A stretch of DNA of 64,000 nucleotides from Achromobacter kerstersii (GTDB taxonomy: Bacteria; Pseudomonadota; Gammaproteobacteria; Burkholderiales; Burkholderiaceae_B): contig NZ_CADIJQ010000002.1 of assembly GCF_902859595.1 (NCBI RefSeq), positions 434,001 through 498,000 on the forward strand. Direction: 5' to 3'. Of the stretch, positions 24,349 to 35,510 are shown in pieces. Below the pieces are notes generated by a model. That model did not search any database. It was given only the letters and a program-made list of their open reading frames with translations, and had not been told where the DNA came from. The translations under genes and the position numbers were made by a program. Positions within the stretch are counted from its first letter, which is position 1. The number at the start of each line of letters is the position of its first letter.

Positions 24349-26646
24349 ATGACGACTATTCATAATCTTGGGTTCCCTCGCATTGGCGCGCAGCGCGAAC
24401 TCAAGCGCGCGGTGGAAGCGTATTGGGCTGGCAAGCAGACCGCCGAAGCGCTGGAAGAAACCGGCCGTGAACTGCGCGCCAAACACTGGAAACTGCAAGC
24501 TGCCGCCGGCCTCAAATTCGTGCCCGTGGGCGACTTCGCCTGGTACGACCAGATTCTGGAATGGTCCACATTGCTGGGCGCCGTGCCGGCCCGCTTCGGC
24601 CAGAAGGACAGCGAGCCGGTCTCGCTGGACACGCTGTTTCGCATGGGCCGTGGCCGCGCGCCCACGGGCAAGCCCGCCGCCGCTTGCGAAATGACCAAGT
24701 GGTTCGACACCAACTATCACTACATCGTGCCGGAACTGGTTCCGGGCCAGACCTTCCGCATCGCCCGTGAATCGCTGTTTCAGCAGGTGCAGGAAGCGCA
24801 CGCGCTGGGCCACGCCGCCAAGCCCGTGATCCCGGGTCCGTTGACCTGGCTGTACCTGGGCAAGGGCGACGCCTTTGCCGGCGGCGCTGCCGACGCAGGC
24901 AAGCTGCAATTGCTGGCAGCGTTGCTGCCGGTGTACCAAGACGTGCTGGCCCGCTTCGCCAAACAGGGCGTGCAATGGGTGCAGATCGACGAACCGATCC
25001 TGGCGCTGGACCTGCCAGAAGCCTGGCGCGATGCGTTCAAGCAGGTCTACGGCACGCTGGCCGCCAGCCCCGTCAAGCTGTTGGTCGCCACCTACTTCGA
25101 CGGCTTGAAAGACAACCTGGCCACCGCGCAAGCGCTGCCGGTAGCAGGCTTGCACGTGGATCTGGTTCGCGCGCCGGAGCAACTGGCTGACGTCGTGGCC
25201 GGCCTGCGTGCGGGCCAGGTGCTGTCCGCCGGCATCATCAACGGCCGCAACATCTGGCGTACCGACCTGGACGCCGCCATCGCCACGCTCGCGCCGGTCA
25301 AGCAGCAACTGGGCGATCGCCTGTGGTTGGCGCCGTCGTGCTCGTTGTTGCACGTGCCGGTGGACCTGGCCAACGAAACCGAACTGGATGGTGAACTGAT
25401 CAGCTGGCTGTCGTTCGCCGCGCAAAAGCTCGAAGAACTGAGCCTGCTGGGCCGCGCGCTGGAAAGCGCAACCGAGCCGTCCCTGCAAGATGGCCTGATC
25501 AGGCAGCGCGCCGCCTTGGCCGCCCGCCGAGCGTCGCGCCGTATTCACAACCCGGTGGTGGGCCGCCGCATGGCCGCCGCCGAGTCGGTGTCGCGCGACC
25601 GTGCGCCGTTTGCCGGCCGCATTGCGCGCCAGCAAGAACAGTTGGGCTTGCCCGCTTACCCGACCACCACCATCGGCTCCTTCCCGCAGACGGCTGAAAT
25701 TCGTGCGCTGCGCCGCGACTGGAAGGTCGGCGCGCTGACGGATTCCGGTTATGAGTCCGCCATTCGCAAGGAAATCGAGGAAGTCATCCGCTTCCAGGAA
25801 AAGGTGGGCCTGGACGTGCTGGTGCACGGCGAACCCGAACGCAACGACATGGTGGAATACTTCGGCGAGCTGCTGGCCGGCTTTGCGTTCACCAAGCACG
25901 GCTGGGTGCAAAGCTATGGCTCGCGTTGCGTTAAACCGCCGATCATCTTTGGCGATGTGGCGCGCCCCGCGCCGATGACGGTGGGCTGGTCGTCGTACGC
26001 GCAGTCGCTCACTGACAAGCCGGTCAAGGGCATGTTGACCGGACCCGTGACGATTCTGCAGTGGTCGTTCGTGCGTGACGATCAGCCGCGTGAACAGACG
26101 TGCCGCCAACTGGCGCTGGCGTTGCGCGATGAAGTCGTGGACTTGGAGAAGGCGGGCATCAACGTCATCCAGATCGACGAACCCGCCATCCGCGAAGGCT
26201 TGCCGCTGCGCCGTGCCGATTGGAAGGCGTATCTGGATTGGGCGGTGGACTGCTTCCGCTTGTCGACCGCTGGCGTGCGCGACGAAACGCAGATTCACAC
26301 CCACATGTGCTATTCGGAATTCAACGACATCATCGAATCGATTGCGGCGATGGATGCCGACGTGATCACGATTGAAACGTCACGTTCCAACATGGAGCTG
26401 CTCAAGGCGTTTGAAGACTTCGATTACCCGAACGACATTGGCCCGGGCGTGTACGACATTCACTCGCCCAACGTGCCGGACGTGGATTGGATGGTGGGCT
26501 TGATGCAAAAGGCGGCCGCCCGCCTGCCCAAGGAACGGCTGTGGGTGAATCCTGACTGCGGTCTGAAAACGCGCGCCTGGCCGGAAACCGAAGCCGCGTT
26601 GATCGGCATGGTGCAAGCCGCTCGCGCGTTGCGCCAGTCCGCATAA
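24349..26646 (+). CDS. metE: Cobalamin-independent methionine synthase MetE
   Basis: The ATG at 24349 ([20 protein letters not shown]) gives 765 residues; the ORF extension to 24328 lacks the family start. Two homologous barrels are evident. The N-terminal half carries the folate-binding start RIGAQRELK. The C-terminal half has [12 protein letters not shown] and the zinc/homocysteine ligands in [11 protein letters not shown] and [11 protein letters not shown]. It transfers a methyl group from methyltetrahydropteroyl-triglutamate to homocysteine without B12. Divergent metR is its likely activator. Confidence 0.98.
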   Translation: MTTIHNLGFPRIGAQRELKRAVEAYWAGKQTAEALEETGRELRAKHWKLQAAAGLKFVPVGDFAWYDQILEWSTLLGAVPARFGQKDSEPVSLDTLFRMGRGRAPTGKPAAACEMTKWFDTNYHYIVPELVPGQTFRIARESLFQQVQEAHALGHAAKPVIPGPLTWLYLGKGDAFAGGAADAGKLQLLAALLPVYQDVLARFAKQGVQWVQIDEPILALDLPEAWRDAFKQVYGTLAASPVKLLVATYFDGLKDNLATAQALPVAGLHVDLVRAPEQLADVVAGLRAGQVLSAGIINGRNIWRTDLDAAIATLAPVKQQLGDRLWLAPSCSLLHVPVDLANETELDGELISWLSFAAQKLEELSLLGRALESATEPSLQDGLIRQRAALAARRASRRIHNPVVGRRMAAAESVSRDRAPFAGRIARQQEQLGLPAYPTTTIGSFPQTAEIRALRRDWKVGALTDSGYESAIRKEIEEVIRFQEKVGLDVLVHGEPERNDMVEYFGELLAGFAFTKHGWVQSYGSRCVKPPIIFGDVARPAPMTVGWSSYAQSLTDKPVKGMLTGPVTILQWSFVRDDQPREQTCRQLALALRDEVVDLEKAGINVIQIDEPAIREGLPLRRADWKAYLDWAVDCFRLSTAGVRDETQIHTHMCYSEFNDIIESIAAMDADVITIETSRSNMELLKAFEDFDYPNDIGPGVYDIHSPNVPDVDWMVGLMQKAAARLPKERLWVNPDCGLKTRAWPETEAALIGMVQAARALRQSA

Positions 26647-26658
26647 AAGGGCTTCATC

Positions 26659-26707
26659 AAAAGCCCTCGTGGTGTGCAAGTGATGCCCATCACGAGGGCT
26701 TTTTTTA
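26659..26707 (+). terminator. Terminator of metE
   Basis: AAAAGCCCTCGTG pairs with CACGAGGGCTTTT, followed by more T; the 19-nt loop can form smaller pairings. Confidence 0.85.
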
Positions 26708-26781
26708 TTGAAGTCTTGAACGAATTCTTGCGGCGCCGGTCCATAAGCAAAAATCCTCACAGCCGGATTGTTGCCGTTCCT

Positions 26782-29700
26782 ATGATTCTCCAAGGCCCTT
26801 ATCGGCCAGATCTGCTTCGCGCGGAAACGCTGCCCGATATTCTGGAAGCCACGATCCTGCGGCATCCCGCCGCCATCGCCATTCACTGGCTGGATCAATC
26901 CCTCACCTACAACACGCTTGGCGCACGCGCCGACGTGGCCGCGCACCATCTGATCGAAGCTGGCGTGCGGCCTGGCGATATCGTGGGCCTGTGTTTGCCG
27001 CGCGGCGCCGACCTGTTGGTGATGCAAGCGGCCATCGCCAAGGCCGGGGCCGCCTGGCTGCCGTTTGAATCTGACACGCCGCCTGACCGCATGTTGGTCT
27101 GTTTGCAAGACGCGGGCGCGAATGGGTTGATTGCGGGCGCGGAAGTCCGGTTAGACGGAATGATCACGTGGACGACGTGGGCGCTGTCGGCGCCTGCGGA
27201 CGGCCCATTGCGCAAGCGGGAAGGGCTGCTGCCCGAGCATCCCGCTTACGTCATCTACACGTCCGGCTCCACGGGCAAGCCCAAGGGCGTGCCCATCAGC
27301 CAGGCCAGCATCTGCCATTTTCTGCGTAGCGAAAATGAAGTGCTGGGCGTGCGCCATGGCGACAAGGTCTACCAGGGTTTCTCGGTGGCCTTCGACATGT
27401 CGTTCGAAGAGATATGGATCAGCTACCTGGTGGGCGCGAGTTTGTGGGTGGCGCCCAAGATGTTGACGACGGACCCGGAGGGCCTGCCCGACGCGCTGGT
27501 GCGCGAAGGCGTCACGGTGCTGCACGCGGTGCCGACGCTGCTGGCGCTGTTCGCGCACGACGTGCCCGGCCTGCGCATTGTGAATCTGGGTGGCGAAGTG
27601 TGCCCGGACTTTCTGGTGCCGCGCTGGGCCACGCCTGGCCGGCGCTTGTTCAACACCTACGGGCCGACGGAAACGACGGTCTCGGCCAGCCTGGCCGAAT
27701 TGCTGCCGGGCCAGCCCGTCACGATCGGCACGCCGTTGCCCAATTACGGCATGTTGATCCGTGGCGATGATGGCGCGGTGCTGCCGCAAGGGCAGGTGGG
27801 CGAGCTCTGTATTACCGGCCCTGGCGTCGCGGGCGGCTACCTGGGCCGTCCCGAACTCACTGCCGACAAGTTTCTGGCCAACCCCCGGCCCAGCGGCGAG
27901 CACGACACGCGCATGTACCGCAGTGGCGACCTTGCCCGCATCGACGAGCAGGGGCAGATCCAGTGCCTGGGCCGCAGCGACGATCAGGTCAAGGTGCGTG
28001 GCTTTCGTGTGGAATTGGGCGAAATCGAAGCTGCGCTGTACCGGCAGCCCGGCGTGGGGGCCGCGGCCGTCGTCTTGCGCGACCTTGCTGGCATCGAGCA
28101 ACTGGTGGCCTTTCTGAAACCGGAAGGCGAGGCCCGGCTGGATCTCCACACATTACGTGCAGCGCTGGCGCAGGACTTGCCGGCCTACATGATTCCCGCC
28201 CGCTTTGAACGCGTGAGCGACGTGCCGCGTTTGACCTCGGGCAAGATCGACCGCAAGACGCTGAAGGCGCAACCATTAGAGACGGTGTCCGAGCCCAGTG
28301 GCGAAGATGACGAACCCGTCACGCCGGGCGAGCGGGCATTGTTCGACGCGCTGCGCCCATTGTTCCCCGGGCAGCCGCTGCGGCTGGCCAGCGATTTCTT
28401 TCGCGACCTGGGCGGCCATTCCCTGTTGGCCGCGCGGCTGGTGTCGTCGCTGCGCAAGCATCCGCATTTTTCCGCACTGACGATGCACGAGCTTTATCAG
28501 CATCCCGGTGTGGGAGCGTTGGCGGCGCGCCTGGATGCGCTGGCTGTGGCCAGCACGCCGGACCGCGTCAACGAGTCAGCCAGCCGGCAAGGCGGTCAAC
28601 ACGGTGACGCGCAAGGCGGCGCCCCATCGCCCGATGCCGCCATCGAACGCGCGCCCGAATGGCGGCGCTGGACTTGCGGCTTGGCGCAGTTGGCCGCGCT
28701 GCCGCTGTTGATTGGCGTGCGCATGCTGATCTGGCTGACGCCGTTTTTCACGTATCACTACTGGACGGGCGACGAGGGCGATTCGGTCTGGCGCGCGGTG
28801 GCGATGTCGATCGCCGCCTATCTGGCTTGCAACCTGTTGAGCTTCGGCGTCGCTGTGGCGTGCAAGTGGGGCATTCTGAGCCGGCTCAAACCGGGCCGTT
28901 ATCCGCTGTATGGCTGGCTGTTTTACCGGTGGTGGCTGGTGGATCGCGTGCTGGATATTCCGCCGGCGCATCTGCTGGCGGGTTCGCCATTGCAAGTCTG
29001 GTATTTGCGCGCACTGGGCGCACGCATCGGCCGCAATGCCGCCATCAGTCGCGTTTCCGTTCGCGCGCCCGACCTATTGACGATAGGCGATGGCGTCAGC
29101 GTTGGCGCCGCCGTCAACCTGGAGAATTTCTCGGTGAAGGGCGGCGTGTGGGACGTGGCGCCGATCACGCTGGCCGACAACGCCTATGTGGGTTCGTATG
29201 CGGTGCTGCAAGGCGATGTGTCGATGGGCGAGGGCGCGCGGCTGGAAGGCTTGTCGTCATTGGCATCGGGCGCGTGCGTGCCGGCCGGGCAGGTCTGGAC
29301 CGGCGCACCGGCCAAGCATGACCCTGACGCGCGGGCGGCTGATCTGCCGCCGCGGCCCGAGCGTGCGAGCCGCTGGCGCCGGCTGGATGTGCTGGCCTAC
29401 GCCACGGGCGGGACGCTGATCGCCGCCTTGTTCTTCATGCCGGTGTTCCCGAGCTTTGTGCTGATTGATTGGATCGATGCGCGCTGGCTCGACCTGATGA
29501 GCGCCCGCACGCCCTGGCCTTACGCCTTTCTTTGCTATCTGCTGTTGGCGTTGCCCGCCAGCGCGTTGCTGTTGTTCTTGACGGTGCTGGTCTCGGCCAT
29601 GCTGCGCTGGGCGCTGCTGCCCCGGCTGTCGAGCGGGCGCTGGCCGGTGTATGGGCAGATCTACCTGCGCCGCTGGCTGACCAACCAGATCCAGGAATCC

Positions 29701-30804
29701 AGCCTGAGCGTGCTGCACGGCCTGTATGCGTCCATCTACGCTGGCACCTGGTATCGGCTGCTGGGCGCCAAGGTGGGCCGCGGCACTGAAATTTCCACGG
29801 CGATGGGCATCGTGCCCGACATGCTGACGCTTGGCCGCGACAGCTTCATCGCCGACGGCGTCATGCTGGGCGACGAAGAAATCGATCGCGGCTGGATGAC
29901 GATGCGGCCCACCATCATCGGCAACCGCAGCTTCGTTGGCAACGGCGCGTATGTGCCCGATGGCTCGGTGCTGCCCGACGATGTGCTGATCGGCGTGCAG
30001 AGCCGCGCGCCCTCAAACGCCCGCATGGCCAGCGGGCAGACGTGGCTGGGCAATCCGCCGCTGGCCTTGCCCGCGCGCGAGCAGACGGCGGGCTTCCCGG
30101 CGCATCTGACGTTCCGGCCCAGCTTCGCCCGCAAGATCGCCCGCGGCGCGGTGGAAGGCATGCGCATGATCTTGCCGCTGGCGGTCGTGATTGCAGTGGG
30201 CTATCTGACGGTGATGAAAGTGATCCCGATCGCCGTGGCCCAAGGCTTTCTGGGCGCGTTCGATGAACTGATGCTGGCGGGCGTGCTCTACGGCATTGGC
30301 ACTTTCCTGTTCCTGGTGCTCTTGAAGTGGGCCCTGGTGGGCCGCTACCAGCCGCGCGCCGAACCGATGTGGACGCCGTTTGTCTGGAAAAGCGAAGCCG
30401 TCACCAGCTTGTACGAGTCGATCGCCGTGCCGAACTTCTTCAACTTCCTGCGGGCGACGCCCTGGCTGCCGCTGGCCCTGCGCTGCATGGGCGCGCGGAT
30501 CGGCAAGCGCGTCTTCATGGACACCACCGACATCACCGAATACGACTGCGTGTCGATCGGCGACGACGCGGTGCTGCACGCAGGCTCTGGCCCGCAGACC
30601 CATCTGTTCGAGGACCGCGTCATGAAGATCGGCCAGGTCCGGATCGGCAACGGCGTCAATGTTGGGCCGCGCAGCACCATCCTGTATGACACCCACGTCG
30701 AGGACGGGGCGCGGCTGGGGCCGCTGACGCTGGTGCTCAAGGGGGAAAGCATCCCGGCAGGGCAGGCCTGGATGGGCAGTCCGGCCACACCGTGGACGGC
30801 ATGA
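26782..30804 (+). CDS. Pls/PosA-type single-module peptide synthetase with membrane and beta-helix domains
   Basis: The ATG at 26782 gives 1340 residues; the ORF start at 26674 lies inside the metE terminator. Residues 1-510 are an adenylation domain (A3 YTSGSTGKPKG at 159, A5 NTYGPTE at 291, YRSGDLARIDE, SGKIDRK). Residues 515-580 are a carrier domain with phosphopantetheine serine in GGHSLL (Ser547). There is no condensation or thioesterase domain. Residues 620-1340 hold three pairs of membrane helices, each followed by a hexapeptide left-handed beta-helix domain. This is the architecture of epsilon-poly-L-lysine synthetase and the TIGR02353 family. Aligned by eye to GrsA, the pocket reads D-M-E-H-V-L-T-V-S; Glu at position 239 suits a basic amino acid. 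The product is unknown. Confidence 0.9.
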   Translation: MILQGPYRPDLLRAETLPDILEATILRHPAAIAIHWLDQSLTYNTLGARADVAAHHLIEAGVRPGDIVGLCLPRGADLLVMQAAIAKAGAAWLPFESDTPPDRMLVCLQDAGANGLIAGAEVRLDGMITWTTWALSAPADGPLRKREGLLPEHPAYVIYTSGSTGKPKGVPISQASICHFLRSENEVLGVRHGDKVYQGFSVAFDMSFEEIWISYLVGASLWVAPKMLTTDPEGLPDALVREGVTVLHAVPTLLALFAHDVPGLRIVNLGGEVCPDFLVPRWATPGRRLFNTYGPTETTVSASLAELLPGQPVTIGTPLPNYGMLIRGDDGAVLPQGQVGELCITGPGVAGGYLGRPELTADKFLANPRPSGEHDTRMYRSGDLARIDEQGQIQCLGRSDDQVKVRGFRVELGEIEAALYRQPGVGAAAVVLRDLAGIEQLVAFLKPEGEARLDLHTLRAALAQDLPAYMIPARFERVSDVPRLTSGKIDRKTLKAQPLETVSEPSGEDDEPVTPGERALFDALRPLFPGQPLRLASDFFRDLGGHSLLAARLVSSLRKHPHFSALTMHELYQHPGVGALAARLDALAVASTPDRVNESASRQGGQHGDAQGGAPSPDAAIERAPEWRRWTCGLAQLAALPLLIGVRMLIWLTPFFTYHYWTGDEGDSVWRAVAMSIAAYLACNLLSFGVAVACKWGILSRLKPGRYPLYGWLFYRWWLVDRVLDIPPAHLLAGSPLQVWYLRALGARIGRNAAISRVSVRAPDLLTIGDGVSVGAAVNLENFSVKGGVWDVAPITLADNAYVGSYAVLQGDVSMGEGARLEGLSSLASGACVPAGQVWTGAPAKHDPDARAADLPPRPERASRWRRLDVLAYATGGTLIAALFFMPVFPSFVLIDWIDARWLDLMSARTPWPYAFLCYLLLALPASALLLFLTVLVSAMLRWALLPRLSSGRWPVYGQIYLRRWLTNQIQESSLSVLHGLYASIYAGTWYRLLGAKVGRGTEISTAMGIVPDMLTLGRDSFIADGVMLGDEEIDRGWMTMRPTIIGNRSFVGNGAYVPDGSVLPDDVLIGVQSRAPSNARMASGQTWLGNPPLALPAREQTAGFPAHLTFRPSFARKIARGAVEGMRMILPLAVVIAVGYLTVMKVIPIAVAQGFLGAFDELMLAGVLYGIGTFLFLVLLKWALVGRYQPRAEPMWTPFVWKSEAVTSLYESIAVPNFFNFLRATPWLPLALRCMGARIGKRVFMDTTDITEYDCVSIGDDAVLHAGSGPQTHLFEDRVMKIGQVRIGNGVNVGPRSTILYDTHVEDGARLGPLTLVLKGESIPAGQAWMGSPATPWTA

Positions 30805-30874
30805 TCGCCTGCGCCGACGTTGCGTCCCCTTGCAGGCGGCTCCATCAAGACGGTTGATCGCGGGCCGCCTGCGC

Positions 30875-30880
30875 TATACT
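30875..30880 (+). promoter_or_regulatory. Candidate -10 element upstream of the DUF2889 gene
   Basis: TATACT at 30875-30880 with TTGATC at 30854-30859 (15-bp spacer) forms a weak sigma70-like promoter 60 bp before the start at 30940. Confidence 0.35.
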
Positions 30881-30939
30881 TTGAAGGTTTTGTTGCCGCG
30901 CACCATGCGCAGGCCATCTTCGCCCCGCAGGCCCCCAGC

Positions 30940-31542
30940 ATGCCCTTGCCACCGCCGGATTACCCTCGCCAACCTCTGCACACGCGTTCCATACGCGTGC
31001 AGTCGTATGCGCGCGAAGACGGCAACTGGGATCTGGAAGCCGAGCTGATCGACGTCAAGGCGTACGATTTCCCCAAGAGCGACGGCGAGATGTTCAAGGC
31101 CGGGCAGCCCATTCACCATATGCATCTGCGCATCACCATCGACGAGAACTACTCGATCCTGGCGGCGCAGGCTGTCTATGATGCGGCCCCATACGGTCGT
31201 CATTGCATGGCCATCGAGCCGGCTTACACTGATTTGATCGGCATGAATCTGCTTAAGGGATTCCGCCGCCAGGTCAAGGAGCGGTTCGGGCATGTAGAGG
31301 GCTGTACGCACATGACCGAGCTGTCGCAGGTGCTTCCCACCGCGGCGGTCCAGACCATGGCTAACCGCCGGCGGCAGGAAACCAACCCGAACCGGCGTCC
31401 ATTCCAATTGGATGGCTGTCATGCGCTAAGCACCGACGGCCCGGTGGTGGCTGAGCACTATCCCAAGTGGTACACCGGGGGTAGCGCTGAGGCATCGGCC
31501 GATTCGTCCTCCGATTCACCTTCTCTTTCTCATACGTCCTGA
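30940..31542 (+). CDS. DUF2889-domain protein
   Basis: The ATG at 30940 (MPLPPPDYPRQPLHTRSIRV) fits the family start; the ORF extension to 30820 covers the promoter region. The 200-residue protein shows the DUF2889 pattern: DLEAELIDVKAYDFPKSDGE, GQPIHHMHLRITIDENYSIL, PAYTDLIGMNLLKGFRRQVK and GCTHMTELSQVLPT. Conserved His, Cys and Tyr residues suggest an enzyme or ligand-binding role, but none is known. The Ser-rich tail is probably disordered. It ends 10 bp before sucC. Confidence 0.85.
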   Translation: MPLPPPDYPRQPLHTRSIRVQSYAREDGNWDLEAELIDVKAYDFPKSDGEMFKAGQPIHHMHLRITIDENYSILAAQAVYDAAPYGRHCMAIEPAYTDLIGMNLLKGFRRQVKERFGHVEGCTHMTELSQVLPTAAVQTMANRRRQETNPNRRPFQLDGCHALSTDGPVVAEHYPKWYTGGSAEASADSSSDSPSLSHTS

Positions 31543-31552
31543 CAGGTAACAC

Positions 31553-32713
<1,161 letters not shown>

Positions 32714-32717
32714 ATAT

Positions 32718-32790
32718 GCCCCCTCGCCGCGCCCCGTTGTGGCTTGCTGCCCCCCAAGGGGGCGCTTTCCACCTTGGGACGGCTCGGCGG
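32718..32790 (+). repeat. Dispersed GC-rich repeat, copy e, between sucC and sucD
   Basis: Contains GCTTGCTGCCCCCCAAGGGG and ends CCTTGGGACGGCTCGGCGG, a diverged version of the consensus at 13287. It fills most of the sucC-sucD spacer and should be transcribed with the operon. Confidence 0.65.
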
Positions 32791-32816
32791 TAAAAGAAAT
32801 TGCCAAGGATTCACAA

Positions 32817-33698
32817 ATGTCGATTCTGATCAACAAGGACACCAAAGTCATCACCCAGGGCATCACGGGCAAGACGGGCCAGTTCCACACCCGTATGTGC
32901 CGTGAGTATGCCAATGGCAAAGCCGCCTTCGTGGCCGGCGTGAACCCCAAGAAGGCGGGTGAAGACTTCGAAGGCGTGCCGATTTTCGCTACGGTGAAAG
33001 ACGCCAAGGCTGACACCGGCGCGACCGTGTCCGTCATTTACGTGCCGCCGGCTGGCGCCGCTGCTGCGATCTGGGAAGCTGTTGAAGCCGAACTGGATCT
33101 GGTGATCTGCATCACCGAAGGCATCCCCGTCCGCGACATGCTGGAAGTGAAGAACCGCATGAAGGCCAAGGGCAGCAAGACGCTGCTGCTGGGCCCGAAC
33201 TGCCCGGGTCTGATCACGCCGGACGAAATCAAGATCGGCATCATGCCCGGTCACATCCACCGCAAGGGCCGCATCGGCATCGTCAGCCGTTCGGGCACCT
33301 TGACGTATGAAGCCGTGGCGCAAGTCACCGAGCTGGGCCTGGGTCAATCCAGCGCCGTCGGCATCGGTGGTGACCCCATCAACGGCCTGAAGCACGTCGA
33401 CGTCCTGAAGATGTTCAATGACGATCCCGACACCGACGCCGTCATCATGATCGGCGAAATCGGCGGTCCGGATGAAGTCAACGCCGCTGAGTGGGCGAAG
33501 GACAACATGAAGAAGCCGGTCGTCGGCTTCATCGCTGGTGTCACCGCTCCTCCTGGAAAGCGCATGGGCCACGCTGGCGCCCTGATCTCCGGTGGCGCCG
33601 ACACGGCCGACGCCAAGCTGGAAGTCATGGAAGCTTGCGGCATCCGCACCACGCGCAACCCCTCCGAAATGGGCAAGCTGCTCAAGTCGGTGCTGTAA
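32817..33698 (+). CDS. sucD: Succinyl-CoA synthetase alpha subunit
   Basis: The ATG at 32817 ([20 protein letters not shown]) matches the family; the longer ORF runs into the repeat. The 293-residue subunit has a CoA-binding Rossmann domain ([18 protein letters not shown]), [20 protein letters not shown], and the phosphorylated active-site histidine in [11 protein letters not shown] (His252). It ends with its own terminator. Confidence 0.98.
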   Translation: MSILINKDTKVITQGITGKTGQFHTRMCREYANGKAAFVAGVNPKKAGEDFEGVPIFATVKDAKADTGATVSVIYVPPAGAAAAIWEAVEAELDLVICITEGIPVRDMLEVKNRMKAKGSKTLLLGPNCPGLITPDEIKIGIMPGHIHRKGRIGIVSRSGTLTYEAVAQVTELGLGQSSAVGIGGDPINGLKHVDVLKMFNDDPDTDAVIMIGEIGGPDEVNAAEWAKDNMKKPVVGFIAGVTAPPGKRMGHAGALISGGADTADAKLEVMEACGIRTTRNPSEMGKLLKSVL

Positions 33699-33715
33699 GT
33701 CTTTCAGCATTGCGC

Positions 33716-33746
33716 AAAAAAGCCCGCTTCGGCGGGCTTTTTTTTT
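33716..33746 (+). terminator. Terminator of sucCD
   Basis: AAAAGCCCGC-TTCG-GCGGGCTTTT followed by a T run, starting 18 bp after the sucD stop. Confidence 0.92.
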
Positions 33747-33846
33747 GCGTGCTTGTGACACGGCAGGCAGAAATTTCTACGGCTTTCCTAGGGAAATCCC
33801 GTGTCCATAACGCGGTCGTCAAAACATACGGAAAGCTGAACGAAAC

Positions 33847-33852
33847 TATAAT
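33847..33852 (+). promoter_or_regulatory. Candidate -10 element of the first TerC gene
   Basis: A consensus TATAAT at 33847-33852 lies in an AT-rich patch; the -35 side is not clear. It would give a leader of about 125 nt before the start at 33982. Confidence 0.45.
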
Positions 33853-33981
33853 GAAAGAAATTTCGCACGTACCCAGCAAGAATGCCGTCGGGCTCGCACC
33901 AAGACGGTCAGTACGATTTTCGTTTTCATCATCCATTCATTTGGTTTGTCCTAGGGGGATCATCACCTGGGAAAGAGAGGC

Positions 33982-34680
33982 ATGGAACTTAGTTCAGCGG
34001 CATTCTGGATAGCGTTGCTCCAGATCATTTGGGTCAACATTCTGCTATCAGGCGACAACGCCGTGGTTATTGCGCTGGCAGCGCGTTCGTTGCCGCCGGC
34101 GCAACAGAAGAAAGCGATCACGATCGGCTCCGCCGCCGCGATCATCATGCGTATCGTGCTGACCTTGGTGGCGGCCAAGCTGTTGCTGCTGCCGTATTTG
34201 AAGCTGATCGGCGCGCTGCTCCTGGTCTACATCGGCGTGACGCTGCTGTTGCCGGAAGGCGAAGACGACGGCGCGGGCAAGACGCAAGGTAATCTGCTGA
34301 CCGCAATTCGCACTATCATGATCGCCGACTTGGTCATGAGCCTGGACAACGTGGTGGCGGTTGCCGCTGCGGCGATGGGCGACACGACCTTGCTGGTTTT
34401 GGGCCTGGCCATCAGCATCCCCTTGGTCATCTTCGGCAGCACGCTGCTTCTGAAGGTCATCGAGCGTTTCCCGGTCATTGTCTGGGTCGGAGCTGCGTTG
34501 TTGGGCTTTATTGCAGGTGAATTGCTGGTGGGAGATCCCGCCTTGCAGGAACCGGTGGCGCGTATTGACGCGGCATTGGGTGTGACGCACCACACGTTCG
34601 AGCTCATGACGGGCGTGCTCGGCGCACTGCTGGTGCTGGCAATTGGTAAAGTTTTGCTGATGCGCCAGAAAGCTGAATGA
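33982..34680 (+). CDS. TerC-family membrane protein, first of two tandem paralogues
   Basis: A 232-residue protein with about seven hydrophobic helices and both TerC acidic signatures: ILLSGDNAVVIALAARSLPP near residue 20 and MIADLVMSLDNVVAVAAAAM near residue 113. TerC/Alx/YceF-type proteins are implicated in manganese export and in metal loading of exported enzymes. The start has GAAAGAGAGGC just upstream. A leader of over 100 nt suggests mRNA-level control, but I could not recognise a known riboswitch in it. Confidence 0.9.
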   Translation: MELSSAAFWIALLQIIWVNILLSGDNAVVIALAARSLPPAQQKKAITIGSAAAIIMRIVLTLVAAKLLLLPYLKLIGALLLVYIGVTLLLPEGEDDGAGKTQGNLLTAIRTIMIADLVMSLDNVVAVAAAAMGDTTLLVLGLAISIPLVIFGSTLLLKVIERFPVIVWVGAALLGFIAGELLVGDPALQEPVARIDAALGVTHHTFELMTGVLGALLVLAIGKVLLMRQKAE

Positions 34681-34712
34681 AAGCTGAATTACAATAATTA
34701 GTTGTTCGAATG

Positions 34713-34766
34713 ATCCTGCCGCGCATGGCGCGGCAGGATGGCCGGCTCGGGACCGGCCTTTCTTTT
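34713..34766 (+). terminator. Tandem hairpins between the two TerC genes
   Basis: An 11-bp perfect stem ATCCTGCCGCG/CGCGGCAGGAT (34713-34739) is directly followed by GGCCGG-N7-CCGGCC and TTTCTTTT (34740-34766). Either it ends the first TerC transcript or it acts as an attenuator for the second. Confidence 0.6.
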
Positions 34767-34790
34767 CATAAATGCCTTCGGGGGTTAAAA

Positions 34791-35510
34791 GTGCTTGAGT
34801 TTTTCCAGACGCTGAGTTGGGCAGCGGTATTCCAGATCATCCTCATCGATATCCTGCTCGGCGGCGACAACGCTGTGGTCATCGCGCTGGCTTGTCGCAA
34901 CCTGGCGCCCAAGCAGCGCATGCAGGGCATCCTGTGGGGCACCGCAGGCGCCATCATTCTGCGTGTCGTGCTGATTGCTTTCGCGCTGACACTCCTGTCG
35001 ATTCCGTTCCTGAAAGTCGTTGGCGGCCTGCTGCTGGTCTGGATCGGCGTCAAGCTCCTGATCCCCGAAGACGATGCGCATGGCAACGTGAAGGGGGGAA
35101 CCTCCATCGCTGCGGCCATCAAAACCATCATCATTGCTGACTTCGTGATGAGCCTGGACAACGTGATCGCTATCGCCGGCGCGGCCCAGAACGCCCACGC
35201 CGACCATCAGATCGGTCTGGTCGCCTTTGGCCTGATCGTCAGTGTGCCGATCATCATCTGGGGCAGCACGCTGGTTCTGAAGCTGATCGACAAGTACCCG
35301 CTGGTGATTACGCTGGGCGCTGCGCTGTTGGGCTGGATCGCCGGTGGCATGCTGATTACCGATGTGGTTGTCGAACGTCAATTCGGTGTTCAGCCCACTA
35401 CGGTTAAAATCGGTGCAGAAATTATTGGCGCCTTGCTCGTTGTTGTCCTTGGACGGTGGCTGGCAAGCCGCAAAACCGCTTCCAAGGAATCAGCACATGA
35501 GTCTGCGTAG
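34791..35510 (+). CDS. TerC-family membrane protein, second paralogue
   Basis: I chose GTG at 34791 (VLEFFQTLSWAAVFQIILID), with GGGGG 7 bp upstream; the ATG at 34710 lies before the hairpins and would translate through them. The 239-residue protein has the same two acidic motifs as its neighbour (ILLGGDNAVVIALACRNLAP and IIADFVMSLDNVIAIAGAAQ) and similar helices, so the pair arose by duplication. A connected role in metal efflux is likely from family knowledge. Confidence 0.88.
   Translation: MLEFFQTLSWAAVFQIILIDILLGGDNAVVIALACRNLAPKQRMQGILWGTAGAIILRVVLIAFALTLLSIPFLKVVGGLLLVWIGVKLLIPEDDAHGNVKGGTSIAAAIKTIIIADFVMSLDNVIAIAGAAQNAHADHQIGLVAFGLIVSVPIIIWGSTLVLKLIDKYPLVITLGAALLGWIAGGMLITDVVVERQFGVQPTTVKIGAEIIGALLVVVLGRWLASRKTASKESAHESA

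Noticed and set aside
24313..26304. 663-residue open frame antisense to metE
   Set aside because: GC-rich shadow frame; MetE on the other strand is complete with all catalytic motifs and the antisense product has no recognisable domain.
26674..26781. N-terminal extension of the peptide synthetase from 26674
   Set aside because: The extra codons translate through the metE terminator hairpin and do not resemble the family N-terminus.
33749..33981. Possible yybP-ykoY manganese riboswitch before the first TerC gene
   Set aside because: The segment CGTCAAAACATAC resembles part of the motif, but the diagnostic GGGGAGTAG loop is absent anywhere between sucD and the TerC start.
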